A stretch of 64,000 nucleotides of DNA from Pedobacter psychrodurus (GTDB taxonomy: Bacteria; Bacteroidota; Bacteroidia; Sphingobacteriales; Sphingobacteriaceae), in NCBI RefSeq assembly GCF_004331735.1, contig NZ_SJSO01000005.1, positions 1-64,000 on the forward strand. Direction: 5' to 3'. Both the position numbers and the translations under genes were made by a program. Below the pieces are notes generated by a model. That model searched no databases, was not told the origin of the DNA, and saw only the letters and a program-made list of their open reading frames with translations. Shown one piece after another: positions 6,708 through 15,356 of this stretch (position 1 is its first letter; every line of letters begins with the position of its first letter).

Positions 6708-7931
6708 TTAAATCCCTCTGGGGTAGCAGAGGATATATTTTTCTACTGTTTTTTGCAACGACTCCAGATTAGACAAATCAGAGGCCTTTGCAATATCAAC
6801 AATATCGTTATTTTTCATCAAAATCTTAATATTTCCAACGCCTGCATTATAAGCACGGTTTTGTATAGAATCGGTAAAAACGAAATATCGGGCCTCTTCT
6901 GCCTTGATTTCTAATAAATTAACAGCGACATCCTGCAAAAATTTTACACGGTCGTGATCAGCCATTTCGTTACCCATTTCTACTTTATAAAGATTTCTGG
7001 AAGTAAGCATTTTACATAACGTAGATAAGATTTTATCTGGATGTTTGGTCCAAACCTTAACTGCTGCATAAATGTCCTGATCATCCAGGTTAGTAAAATG
7101 TTCAAGATTTTCGTGCTGAGCGAAGAAATTAGCCTCGTTAATATCGTTTTTTAAGAAATAATTTAACGATGGTGAAGCAAATAAATCGGTTCCTGCGGCT
7201 GATAATTCTTTTGCACGCTCTAATAGCTTTACCAAAATCATCTCGCCAGAAATAACGGTTTTGTGTAGGTAAACCTGCCAATACATCAGTCTGCGGGCAA
7301 TTAAAAATTTCTCAATAGAATATATGCCTTTCTCCTCAATCACTAAATCATCATCGTAAACGTTGAACATTTTAATAATCCGATCGAAACTGATTACACC
7401 TTCACTTACGCCCGTAAAAAAGCTATCGCGGTTTAAATAATCCATCCTATCAAGATCTAACTGACCAGAAATCAATTGATGAAGAAATTTTTTAGGGTAG
7501 GTGCCGTTAAAAATTTCGATGGCATGCGTTAACCGCCCTTCAAAATGTGCGTTTAAATCGTGCATCAGTTTTGCCGAAATATCTTCGTGTCTAATTCCGC
7601 TTACCAAAGAATGTTCTAATGCATGAGAAAAAGGGCCGTGGCCGATATCGTGCAGTAAAATGGCCAAAATGGCGGCTTCTTCTTCGCCATCGGTTATGGT
7701 ATGCCCTTTACTTCTTAAAAGATTTATGGCCAAACTCATTAAATGCATGGCACCTAAAGCATGGTGGAAACGCGTATGTAAAGCCCCTGGATAAACCAAA
7801 TGAGTCATTCCAAGCTGTTTGATGTAACGTAAACGCTGGAAATAAGGATGTGAGATCACATCGTAAACTAATTCGGACGGAATGCTGATGAAACCGTATA
7901 CTGGGTCATTTATTATTTTCTTCTTGTTCAA
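6708..7931 (-). CDS. HD domain phosphohydrolase (dGTPase/SAMHD1-like)
   Basis: 407 residues. The HD metal site is visible as RFHHALGAMHL and LLHDIGHGPFSHALEH, followed by the SGQLDLDRMDYLNRDS segment typical of the YdhJ/SAMHD1-like deoxynucleotide hydrolase group. These metal-dependent enzymes usually remove triphosphate from dNTPs, but the substrate here is not shown. It starts 111 bp from porX on the other strand, so the two may share a control region. About 120 bp separates its end from the lpxD start. Cytoplasmic, no signal peptide. Confidence 0.85.
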   Translation of the reverse strand: MNKKKIINDPVYGFISIPSELVYDVISHPYFQRLRYIKQLGMTHLVYPGALHTRFHHALGAMHLMSLAINLLRSKGHTITDGEEEAAILAILLHDIGHGPFSHALEHSLVSGIRHEDISAKLMHDLNAHFEGRLTHAIEIFNGTYPKKFLHQLISGQLDLDRMDYLNRDSFFTGVSEGVISFDRIIKMFNVYDDDLVIEEKGIYSIEKFLIARRLMYWQVYLHKTVISGEMILVKLLERAKELSAAGTDLFASPSLNYFLKNDINEANFFAQHENLEHFTNLDDQDIYAAVKVWTKHPDKILSTLCKMLTSRNLYKVEMGNEMADHDRVKFLQDVAVNLLEIKAEEARYFVFTDSIQNRAYNAGVGNIKILMKNNDIVDIAKASDLSNLESLQKTVEKYILCYPRGI

Positions 7932-8042
7932 TCGTTAAAAATCGTTAAATAGGTAGATACGGTACAAAAATTGCTATTTTTATTTATAGTTTGATTTACC
8001 TGCCAAAATTAAATGGCAATACTTACCTATTTTTACAAAAAC

Positions 8043-9596
8043 ATGCAAGAAACTAAAATATTATGGGCCGATGATGAAATCGACTTATTAAAACCACATA
8101 TATTATTGCTAAATGATAAGGGTTATAATGTAACCACATTTACCAACGGGAACGATGCGTTGGAGGCATTTGGAAAAGCTCATTTTGATCTGGTTTTTTT
8201 GGATGAAAATATGCCAGGGATGAGCGGGATTGAAACCCTATCGGCCATTAAAAACCTTAATCCAGATGTTCCTGTTGTACTGATTACCAAAAGTGAAGAA
8301 GAAAATTTGATGGAAGATGCGATTGGTAGCAAGATTGATGATTATCTGATCAAGCCTGTAAACCCGAAGCAGGTTTTGTTAACCATTAAAAAACTGATTG
8401 ATAACAAGCGCCTGGTAAGCGAGAAAACTTCTATGGCTTATCAACAGGATTTCCGTCGATTAGGTATGACGTTGGGCGATAGGCTGAATTATGAAGAGTG
8501 GGTGGATGTGTATAAAAAAATCGTTTTCTGGGAGCTGGAACTAGAAAAACTCGACGATCCTCAGATGCATGAAATTTTGACCATGCAAAAACAAGAAGCC
8601 AATACCCAATTTTCAAAATTTATTGAAGAACATTATTTAGGCTGGATTAAAGATAAAGATAAAGCCCCTTTGCTTTCTAACGAGCTGTTAAAGAAAAAAG
8701 CCTTTCCTCATATTAACGATACTACACCGGTATTTTTTATTCTGATTGATAATTTACGTTACGATCAGTGGAAAATCATCAATCCTTTAATATCAGAATA
8801 TTTCAGAATTGATGAAGAGGATATGTACACTAGTATTTTGCCAACGGCTACACAGTATGCCCGTAATTCAATCTTCTCTGGAATGATGCCTTTAGATATG
8901 GAGAAACGTTTCCCTCAGCTTTGGCAAAATGATGACGACGAAGGCGGGAAAAACATGCACGAAGAGGCTTTTCTTGCGGATAATATTAAACGCAGCTTAA
9001 GAAAAGATTGCAAGTTCAGCTATAATAAAATCTTAACTTTTGAACAGGGAAAAGATTTGGTTGATCAGACAAATAATTTACTACAGAACGATTTCAATGC
9101 TATCGTATTCAACTTTGTTGATATGTTGAGCCATGCCCGCACTGATATGCAAATGATCCGCGAGTTGGCTAATGATGATGCCGCATACCGTTCGTTAACC
9201 CTATCTTGGTTTGAGCATTCGCCACTTTGGGATTTATTGAAAAAAATCTCTCAGAAAAAGGTAAAAGTGATCATTACAACCGATCATGGAACGATCCGTG
9301 TTAAAAAACCAGTTAAGGTAATTGGCGATAGGAGTACAAATACCAATCTAAGGTACAAACAGGGTAGAAACCTTAATTTTAATGCAAAGGATGTGTTTTT
9401 AATTAAAAATCCGCACGATGCTTTGTTGCCTAAGATCAATATCAGCAGCAGTTATATTTTTGCAAAGGAAGATAGCTATTTCGTTTACCCCAATAATTAC
9501 AATCAGTTTGTGAATTATTACAATGAAACCTTCCAGCATGGAGGTATTTCACTCGAGGAAATGATTATTCCGGTAGTAACATATTCGCCTAGGTAG
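8043..9596 (+). CDS. porX: PorX-type response regulator with PglZ domain
   Basis: Starting at the second ATG gives 517 residues beginning MQETKILWADDE, the normal start of a receiver domain; an upstream in-frame ATG at 8013 adds ten unlikely residues. The receiver (about 1-120) has phospho-acceptor Asp54 (VFLDENMPGMSG) and the LIKP lysine. A helical linker leads to a PglZ domain of the alkaline phosphatase superfamily (about 200-515), with LIDNLRYDQW, the threonine-containing LPTATQYARN and ITTDHG supplying metal ligands. PorX regulates the type IX secretion system in Bacteroidota, and published work describes its PglZ domain as a phosphodiesterase acting on oligonucleotides. The partner kinase PorY is not in the window. 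Confidence 0.9.
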   Translation: MQETKILWADDEIDLLKPHILLLNDKGYNVTTFTNGNDALEAFGKAHFDLVFLDENMPGMSGIETLSAIKNLNPDVPVVLITKSEEENLMEDAIGSKIDDYLIKPVNPKQVLLTIKKLIDNKRLVSEKTSMAYQQDFRRLGMTLGDRLNYEEWVDVYKKIVFWELELEKLDDPQMHEILTMQKQEANTQFSKFIEEHYLGWIKDKDKAPLLSNELLKKKAFPHINDTTPVFFILIDNLRYDQWKIINPLISEYFRIDEEDMYTSILPTATQYARNSIFSGMMPLDMEKRFPQLWQNDDDEGGKNMHEEAFLADNIKRSLRKDCKFSYNKILTFEQGKDLVDQTNNLLQNDFNAIVFNFVDMLSHARTDMQMIRELANDDAAYRSLTLSWFEHSPLWDLLKKISQKKVKVIITTDHGTIRVKKPVKVIGDRSTNTNLRYKQGRNLNFNAKDVFLIKNPHDALLPKINISSSYIFAKEDSYFVYPNNYNQFVNYYNETFQHGGISLEEMIIPVVTYSPR

Positions 9597-9629
9597 TAAT
9601 AGATTTGAGAAATTAGATTTGAGACTTGA

Positions 9630-9735
9630 GACTCGTTATTTCGACTGGAGCATAGTCCCGACGTTAAGTCGGGAGAGAAATCTTTGGCGAGATCATTTGG
9701 AAAAGATTTCTCCGCTACGGTCGAAATGACGACTT
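9630..9735. repeat. Dispersed intergenic palindromic repeat (family R1)
   Basis: Imperfect palindrome of the form tTTCGACTGGAGC ... GAGAAATCTTT ... AAAGATTTCTCC ... GGTCGAAATGACG. Related sequence recurs at 60380-60502. Both copies lie downstream of genes, where such elements form stable hairpins in RNA. Confidence 0.6.
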
Positions 9736-9738
9736 ATA

Positions 9739-9787
9739 AAAGGCAAAAGCAATGCAATTATGTATTACTTTTGCCTTTATTTTTTTA
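9739..9787 (+). terminator. porX terminator overlapping the tsaE promoter
   Basis: AAAGGCAAAAG (9739-9749) pairs perfectly with CTTTTGCCTTT (9768-9778), followed by ATTTTTTT. The right arm contains the -7 element TACTTTTG (9766-9773), so one sequence appears to end porX transcription and start tsaE transcription. Confidence 0.65.
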
Positions 9788-9789
9788 AA

Positions 9790-10206
9790 ATGGATATCGA
9801 AGTAAATAGTTTAGCAGATTTACCTGCTGTTGCACAACAGCTTTCAGATTTTGCCGGGAGCCAAAAAGTCTTCATTTTTGAGGGCGATATGGGCGCAGGA
9901 AAAACAACCTTCATTAAAAATTTCTGTAAATATTTAGGTGTTGATGATGTGGTTTCGAGCCCTACCTATTCAATCGTTAATGAATATGAAAGTCCTAACG
10001 GTTCGGTGTTCCATTTCGATTTTTATAGAATAAAAGATATTCATGAAGCCTATGATTTGGGCTATGAAGAATATTTTTATGGTGGTGGCGTTTGTTTAAT
10101 AGAATGGCCGGAGCGAGTGGAAGAGTTATTACCCGAAAAACATATTAAAGTTGAGATAAATGTGCAGGATGTTAACCGTAGGTTATTCAGGTTTTCGAAG
10201 GTATAA
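9790..10206 (+). CDS. tsaE: tRNA threonylcarbamoyladenosine synthesis ATPase TsaE
   Basis: 138 residues from the ATG at 9790; an in-frame ATG at 9760 would add ten residues that overlap the terminator stem and is rejected. The P-loop EGDMGAGKTT (31-40) and SSPTYSIVNEY with HFDFYR are family signatures. TsaE is the ATPase that drives turnover of the TsaB-TsaD complex, which installs t6A at position 37 of ANN-decoding tRNAs. TsaB and TsaD are not encoded here. Normal length for the family. Confidence 0.93.
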   Translation: MDIEVNSLADLPAVAQQLSDFAGSQKVFIFEGDMGAGKTTFIKNFCKYLGVDDVVSSPTYSIVNEYESPNGSVFHFDFYRIKDIHEAYDLGYEEYFYGGGVCLIEWPERVEELLPEKHIKVEINVQDVNRRLFRFSKV

Positions 10207-10279
10207 CAATTAGTTATCAATAAATTAACAGATTTTCCTTACCTTGAACAACCTAAAACTATCAAAATTTTAATTCAAC

Positions 10280-11506
10280 ATGGCTACAGGATTACGCGAA
10301 GGAATGGCCGATATAGCTCGTCAGGGTTTACTACAAACGCAAGAGGCAAAGCTAGAAACCAGGAATAAAAAAAACAGTCTATACATCGGAATACCCAAGG
10401 AAATTTCTTTCCAGGAAAATAGAATTGCACTAACGCCTTTATCTGTGGCGCTACTGGTAAACAACGGGCACCGGGTGGTTTTAGAAAGTGGGGCGGGCAC
10501 CGCGGCTAATTTTTCTGATACCGAATATGCTGAACAGGGTGCTAAAATTGCTTATAACAAAAAAGAAGTTTTCGATGCTGATATCCTGGTGAAAATTGCA
10601 CCGCCCATGTTGGAAGAGATTGAGATGATGCATAAAGGGCAAACACTAATTTCTTCACTTCAAACGGGAACGTTAAAACAAGATTACCTTAAGGCATTAA
10701 TGCATAAAAAAATTAATGCATTATGTTTTGAGAACCTTCGCGACGAAGGTAATGTGCTCAGTGTGGTACGCGCCATGAGCGAAATAGTTGGATCGACCTC
10801 TATTTTAATTGCTGCAGAATATTTGAGCAATGTAACGGGAGGGAAAGGTTTGATGCTCGGCGGCTTTACTGGCGTTCCTCCAACTGAAATTGTCATTTTA
10901 GGTGCTGGAACGGTTGGTGAGTATGCCGCCAGAACAGCTTTGGCATTAGGAGCCGAAGTAAAAGTTTTCGATAGTTCCATTTACCGCTTACGCCGCCTGC
11001 AGAATAATTTGGGCAGCAGGGTATTTACCTCAGTAATGCAGCCTATTGTTTTAAATAAAGCCATTGTAACCTGCGATGTGGTTATTGGGGCTATTAGAGC
11101 CTCACATGGCCGTAGTCCATGCATCGTAATGGAAGAAACCGTTGCCCGGATGAAACCGCACTCGGTGGTAATTGATGTAAGCATTGATCAGGGGGGCTGT
11201 TTTGAAACTTCTGAGGTGACAAACCACACCAATCCAGTATTTAGAAAATACGATGTAATCCACTATTGTGTGCCAAATATTGCTTCGCGTGTGCCAAGAA
11301 CGGCATCTTATGCTTTGACGAACATTTTTGCCCCAATTTTATTGGATATTGGTGAATTTGGTGGTTTAATGAATATGGTTTGGAATAACCCAGGTATTCG
11401 AGAGGCACTTTATATTTATCAAGGTAATTGTACCAATAAAGATCTGGCAGATATGTTTAACTTGCCATTTAAGGATCTTGAATTGTTGGTGGTTTCGAAT
11501 CAGTAA
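10280..11506 (+). CDS. Alanine dehydrogenase-like NAD-dependent oxidoreductase
   Basis: 408 residues. After an unusual N-terminal extension of about 35 residues, IGIPKEISFQENRIALTP starts the alanine dehydrogenase/transhydrogenase N-domain. The Rossmann motif VILGAGTVGEYAA and the C-terminal VDVSIDQGG and IASRVPRTASYALTN blocks follow. Canonical enzymes convert alanine to pyruvate with NAD. Lys105 (VKIAPP) and the conserved Asp of IDQGG are kept, but where Bacillus and Mycobacterium enzymes have the catalytic histidine in TYLHLA, this protein has Gln128 (SSLQTG). The assignment to the family is firm; alanine activity is less so. A TACCTTG element about 40 bp upstream may be its promoter. Confidence 0.85.
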   Translation: MATGLREGMADIARQGLLQTQEAKLETRNKKNSLYIGIPKEISFQENRIALTPLSVALLVNNGHRVVLESGAGTAANFSDTEYAEQGAKIAYNKKEVFDADILVKIAPPMLEEIEMMHKGQTLISSLQTGTLKQDYLKALMHKKINALCFENLRDEGNVLSVVRAMSEIVGSTSILIAAEYLSNVTGGKGLMLGGFTGVPPTEIVILGAGTVGEYAARTALALGAEVKVFDSSIYRLRRLQNNLGSRVFTSVMQPIVLNKAIVTCDVVIGAIRASHGRSPCIVMEETVARMKPHSVVIDVSIDQGGCFETSEVTNHTNPVFRKYDVIHYCVPNIASRVPRTASYALTNIFAPILLDIGEFGGLMNMVWNNPGIREALYIYQGNCTNKDLADMFNLPFKDLELLVVSNQ

Positions 11507-11843
11507 AACTTACAATCGCGAAGCTATTAATTTAGTAGGTACACGAACGAAATGTCATCCTGAGGAATAATTTATTGTATAAAATCAATATAAATGAAGG
11601 GTATTGTAATGAATTAATATATTGCGTGGAATCGTCATTCCCAACTTGATTGGGAATCGTAATGCAATATGTTTTAAGATTCCCCGCCTGCGCGGGAATG
11701 ACGATCATTCTATTGAAGTCTGTCAATGGTAATTTGTCGAAGGACATTTTTCTTAATTATTCAAATGTAAAGGTCTTCGACTGGCTCAGACTGACAAGCG
11801 TTTTAACCTGACAGCAGTAATGACCTATGTCGAAAATAATTAT
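11507..11843. other. Intergenic region with inverted-repeat element
   Basis: No gene. Holds repeat R2 at 11630-11706. The tail at about 11800-11818 (TTTTAACCTGACAGCAG) resembles GTTAACCTGACAACAC at 12694-12709, so similar short sequences flank the dipeptidase gene. Confidence 0.45.
11630..11706. repeat. Dispersed two-hairpin repeat (family R2)
   Basis: Two hairpins, TTCCCAACTTGATTGGGAA and TTCCCCGCCTGCGCGGGAA, joined by GTAATGCAA and TTAAGA and framed by GTCATTC/GAATGAC. A reverse-complement copy lies at 60607-60680 and a diverged copy at 53906-53999. Confidence 0.7.
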
Positions 11844-12527
11844 ATGAAATTCAATCTCTTTCCGTTATTTCTCTTTCTCTCAGTGGTTGTTTGCGCTCAG
11901 AACAAACCTGTTGCTGCAAAAAAACTGGTAATTATAAGTTCCTATAATCAATACCTGGCATCTATAAAAACGAATCCGGACAATGAATTGGTTGAAATCA
12001 AAAAAGCCATTCCCAATATCAAATTAGATATCCGCTATGCCACTAAGAATAACTTTATGCAGCAGGTGATGTATAAACAGGCGAGGGCTTTTGCCCGAAA
12101 ACCAGTAGTAGAATCATTAAAAAAAATCCAAAAGGAATTAAATAAAAAAGGTTATGGCTTAAAAATATTCGATGGTTATCGGCCTTATGCTGTTACCGTC
12201 GAATTTTATAAAAAGGCCAGCGATAAAAATTTTGTAGCTAACCCGGCAAAGGGATCTAAACATAACAGAGGCTGTGCCGTAGATTTAACCTTGATCAATC
12301 TGAAAACCGGTAAAGAAATACCAATGCCAACTCCTTACGATAGTTTCTTAGCTGCTGCTGCAGCAAAATATGAAAAGGTATCGCCAGAGGTTAAGAAGAA
12401 CCGCGATTTTCTAATCGCTATAATGGGTAAATATCAGATGAATGTACTAGAGAACGAATGGTGGCACTACGATTTTTCGGGATGGAAAAAGTACGATTTA
12501 ATGGATATTCCCTTCGAGAAGCTTTAG
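11844..12527 (+). CDS. D-alanyl-D-alanine dipeptidase, M15D/VanX-like, secreted
   Basis: 227 residues from the ATG at 11844, which begins a signal peptide (FPLFLFLSVVVCAQ); an earlier in-frame ATG at 11820 is less likely. The zinc site of the VanX family is complete: SKHNRGCAVD supplies His and Asp, and ENEWWHYDF supplies the catalytic Glu and third His ligand, with DGYRP giving the arginine. It cleaves D-Ala-D-Ala, here probably in the periplasm as peptidoglycan peptide recycling rather than vancomycin resistance, since no vanH or vanA homologue is present. Confidence 0.9.
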   Translation: MKFNLFPLFLFLSVVVCAQNKPVAAKKLVIISSYNQYLASIKTNPDNELVEIKKAIPNIKLDIRYATKNNFMQQVMYKQARAFARKPVVESLKKIQKELNKKGYGLKIFDGYRPYAVTVEFYKKASDKNFVANPAKGSKHNRGCAVDLTLINLKTGKEIPMPTPYDSFLAAAAAKYEKVSPEVKKNRDFLIAIMGKYQMNVLENEWWHYDFSGWKKYDLMDIPFEKL

Positions 12528-12585
12528 CAGATTTATTGGTTCAGTAGTCATTGGTTCATTGGTTTGAAAGCATAGCCTGGCGTAG

Positions 12586-12640
12586 TTCGTCATTGCGAGG
12601 CTGGGCATGAGCGAGCCGAAGCAATCTTATAATGACCCAC
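12586..12640. repeat. Dispersed repeat GTCATTGCGAGG (family R3)
   Basis: CGTCATTGCGAGGC ... GAGCCGAAGCAATCTTATAATGAC. Related halves occur at 54015-54150, where both arms are present as an inverted pair around CTTCGCAATGACG. Such elements are scattered in intergenic DNA of related genomes. Confidence 0.55.
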
Positions 12641-12679
12641 TTATCTTGTTTCAATTTGAAATATTGGTAGTAAGATGGT

Positions 12680-12712
12680 AACACCTGACAACACGTTAAC
12701 CTGACAACACTC
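12680..12712. repeat. Short direct repeat ACCTGACAACAC
   Basis: ACCTGACAACAC occurs twice within 33 bp, between the convergent dipeptidase and phosphatase genes. Function not evident. Confidence 0.5.
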
Positions 12713-12714
12713 GA

Positions 12715-13215
12715 CTATAAATGATGCGGCTTTCCGTATTGCTCCATTTTTACCCTAGCTTTATCTTCCTTTACTGATAATTCAAAAATGTAATCATAAT
12801 CATCATCAGTCAATTCTTCTTTTGGTTTTCTGCCGCCAAGGGCTTCAATAATCTCGAGTACGGTATTAGAATGGCCTGCTATAATAATAGTTTTGCCAAC
12901 ATAATTGGTTTTAATGCTATCAACAAGCGATTTAATGTCTTTATAATCAATCACCTTTGGAATTACCAACGAATCTAATGTTTGGTGCGTTCTTTTTGTC
13001 GGCGTGGCAAAAGCAACATCAAACTTTACCTTTTTTAGGTAGGTTGCTAAATCTCCTGCACGAACCCTTCCTTCATCAGAGAGATTTGGGTTGGTATCCT
13101 GTGGATCAGACTTGTCTTTCTCTGCATGCCTAACAATCCAAACATTGGTGGTTTGTGCAGAAATTGTATTAGCAAAGAGAAGCGTTAACGACAATAATAC
13201 GAACAGTTTTTTCAT
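12715..13215 (-). CDS. Secreted histidine phosphatase family protein (SixA-like)
   Basis: 166 residues: signal peptide 1-20 (ending ISA|QT) then a short histidine-phosphatase fold. RHAEK at 29-33 carries the nucleophilic histidine; a second arginine lies in TPTKRTHQTLD, and GHSNTVLEII supplies the second catalytic histidine. Enzymes of this branch remove phosphate from phosphohistidine or small phosphoesters. The signal peptide points to a periplasmic role. Substrate unknown. It follows the oxoamine-synthase-like gene with a 37-bp gap. Confidence 0.85.
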   Translation of the reverse strand: MKKLFVLLSLTLLFANTISAQTTNVWIVRHAEKDKSDPQDTNPNLSDEGRVRAGDLATYLKKVKFDVAFATPTKRTHQTLDSLVIPKVIDYKDIKSLVDSIKTNYVGKTIIIAGHSNTVLEIIEALGGRKPKEELTDDDYDYIFELSVKEDKARVKMEQYGKPHHL

Positions 13216-13252
13216 GTCATAAATATTGAAAAATTAATTGGATAAGGAAAGG

Positions 13253-14299
13253 TTAAAAATTTATGGATGTTATCAGCTTTTCAATATCCTCTTTATTATG
13301 CCAGGAGGAAAGCACTATACGATCTAAAGGCTCATCAGTAGGATTTGGATAAGGAAAAGATGAAATTAAGATTTGCCTTTGTAGAAGGCGTTCTGAGAAA
13401 TTAACATCGCCGAGTAAATATACAGGAAAACCATATTCGTGTTTCCAGGTAAGATTTAATGCTTTTTCAAACATCAGCATGTTGTTTTTCAGTTTCTTGA
13501 ATGCCTTGCAATATATTTCTTCGGCATGGATAAATGCATAAAGCCCTGCAGGGCTAGACGGAGAAGCGCCAATAAAAGTATTTGTATTTTTAAGTGTATT
13601 GATGATTTTATTTGAGGCCAAAACAATACCCGCATCTACACCTAATGCTTTTGCCATTGAGGCAACTACTACATTTTCGATGTTTTCTTGTTTGGGAAGG
13701 TTTACAATGGCACCCATACCATTATTGTTTACGCCTATTCCATGCGAATCGTCAACAATAAGAATTATATTTTTATCCTTACGGATTTCTTTTACAAAGT
13801 CGAACTCATAAATTTCGGGTAAAAGATTGTTCATCGAATTGCTGATCAAAACCCAGGTTTTTTCTTCCGATGAATTTATCATTTCAATCGTTTCCAGTTC
13901 CCATGCTTTAAACGACATTAAATTTCTGGCTTGATTTTCTACTAACCATAATGAAGGGTGCGTGGCCGGGGCATAAATAACCCTTCCTAATTTCGATAAA
14001 GCTTTAACGGTAAGCTGCGCTGCTAAATATCCGCTTGAAGTAATCAGGGCGGCTTCTGCTCCGTAGCGTACTGCAGCTACTTTTTCGGCCTCATCATAAA
14101 CACCAAGCTGAATGTTATTGGTGCGACTTGTGCCGTTGTTTAAACCAAATTTTTTAATCCCTTCGACATATAAATTAATAAAATCCTGATTTTTGGGAAT
14201 GCCCAAATAAGCAGTTCCTCCAAAATATAGATAGGTGTTTCCCTCAATATTTATTTTGTTAGAAAAAGGTTGATCAATCGATTTAAAATTAGGCTTCAT
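13253..14299 (-). CDS. PLP-dependent oxoamine synthase-like enzyme, short form
   Basis: 348 residues from the ATG at 14299, one base past the stop of the GH18 gene; an upstream in-frame start inside the GH18 gene is rejected because its 34 extra residues are out-of-frame GH18 sequence. Fold type I PLP enzyme: GTSRTNNIQLGVYDEAE, VDDSHGIGVNNNGMG (PLP-contacting Asp and His) and SMAKALGVDAG, whose lysine should form the Schiff base. These match 8-amino-7-oxononanoate synthase and serine palmitoyltransferase, but the protein is about 40 residues shorter and no other biotin or sphingolipid gene is nearby. It may act as an aminotransferase. Role unknown. Confidence 0.75.
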   Translation of the reverse strand: MKPNFKSIDQPFSNKINIEGNTYLYFGGTAYLGIPKNQDFINLYVEGIKKFGLNNGTSRTNNIQLGVYDEAEKVAAVRYGAEAALITSSGYLAAQLTVKALSKLGRVIYAPATHPSLWLVENQARNLMSFKAWELETIEMINSSEEKTWVLISNSMNNLLPEIYEFDFVKEIRKDKNIILIVDDSHGIGVNNNGMGAIVNLPKQENIENVVVASMAKALGVDAGIVLASNKIINTLKNTNTFIGASPSSPAGLYAFIHAEEIYCKAFKKLKNNMLMFEKALNLTWKHEYGFPVYLLGDVNFSERLLQRQILISSFPYPNPTDEPLDRIVLSSWHNKEDIEKLITSINF

Positions 14300-14300
14300 A

Positions 14301-15326
14301 TTAATTATAGTTTCTTCCAAGCTCATCATTTGCAGCACGGATAATAGATTTGTCGCCATTGTCATCATGATAGAATTCCCAGAACATAATTCCATTTGCA
14401 ATATCTTTGGCGAGTTTTGCTTTTTTCTTAGTGGTTAAGATTCCATTAAAGTAAAATTGAACACCATCAATTAATGCATTATCTAAACTTACATCAGCAC
14501 CCGCTGTTACAAAATCTCGATAGGCCTTGGCTGAGTTACTGGCATTTTTACCATAAGCTGGGATACCCAGAACGGCTTTCTCCTTTGGCATACCACGGGT
14601 GCTTAACCAATAATTTAAACTGGCAATAGCCATATTGTACGATGCATGTTGAATAGGCTCATTTTTATCCCAACCAATGCCATCGTACACCATAATATTA
14701 AAGAAATCTACAACAGGGAAAACTTCCGATTTTAGTCCATCGCGAATGCTGCCCGCATATACGCCGGGTGTTATGGCTGCGCTTAAAAATTTGTGGTATT
14801 TATGTAGTGAATCTGAAAGTTCCTTCATGAGCAGCACGTAATTATCTGCCGATCCATCGCTGGTACTTGGATATTCCCAATCCATATCTACACCATCCAG
14901 ATTGTTTGTTTTTGCAAATGTCAGCACATTTTTTACAAATAGGCTTCTGGCCGTTGCAGACGCCGCCATGGTTACAAAAATACTTTTCGTGCCTGATATC
15001 GAAATGCCTGTTTTTACGCTGTTTGCCCTTGCTTTTTGCATTACGGTTGTAAATCGGCCGGGCTGTTCTAATGCCACTAAACTGCCATCAATATTGGGGT
15101 TTAGAAAAGCATAAAAAAGGTGCGTAATCATTTTGAACTTCGAATCGGCAACACCAGCAGGGTCTCTGTAGCTTGGAAAGTAGCTTACAACTTTAAAACT
15201 ATTGTCGGGTACGTACGGTGTTGCTGGTATAGGAGGCCCCGTAGGAGCTGTTGTCGGGTCGTTTTTCTTGCAGGATGATATGACCAGCAGGGTAGAAATG
15301 CCGATCAATAAATAGGATTTTTTCAT
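14301..15326 (-). CDS. Glycoside hydrolase family 18 lipoprotein (chitinase-like)
   Basis: 341 residues. Lipobox VISSC gives Cys19, then a Pro/Thr-rich linker to about residue 40. The TIM-barrel motif DGVDMDWEYP (144-153) has the full DxxDxDxE signature with catalytic Glu151. GH18 enzymes cut beta-1,4 GlcNAc links by substrate-assisted catalysis, acting on chitin, peptidoglycan or N-glycans. The small single-domain form anchored in the envelope suggests sugar scavenging or wall turnover. It is followed after one base by the oxoamine-synthase-like gene and preceded by dacB 30 bp away. Confidence 0.88.
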   Translation of the reverse strand: MKKSYLLIGISTLLVISSCKKNDPTTAPTGPPIPATPYVPDNSFKVVSYFPSYRDPAGVADSKFKMITHLFYAFLNPNIDGSLVALEQPGRFTTVMQKARANSVKTGISISGTKSIFVTMAASATARSLFVKNVLTFAKTNNLDGVDMDWEYPSTSDGSADNYVLLMKELSDSLHKYHKFLSAAITPGVYAGSIRDGLKSEVFPVVDFFNIMVYDGIGWDKNEPIQHASYNMAIASLNYWLSTRGMPKEKAVLGIPAYGKNASNSAKAYRDFVTAGADVSLDNALIDGVQFYFNGILTTKKKAKLAKDIANGIMFWEFYHDDNGDKSIIRAANDELGRNYN

Positions 15327-15356
15327 AGGTTAGGTATTAATTGATGCTACATATCA

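Noticed and set aside
8013..8042. Ten-residue N-terminal extension of porX from an upstream ATG
   Set aside because: The receiver fold starts naturally at MQETKILWADDE; the extension is hydrophobic and atypical.
11844..12527. Interpretation of the VanX-like gene as vancomycin resistance
   Set aside because: No D-lactate dehydrogenase, D-Ala-D-Lac ligase or VanS/VanR genes nearby; the protein has an export signal, unlike cytoplasmic VanX.
14300..14401. 34-residue extension of the oxoamine-synthase-like gene into the GH18 gene
   Set aside because: It is an alternate frame of the GH18 coding region; the ATG one base after the GH18 stop is the natural start.
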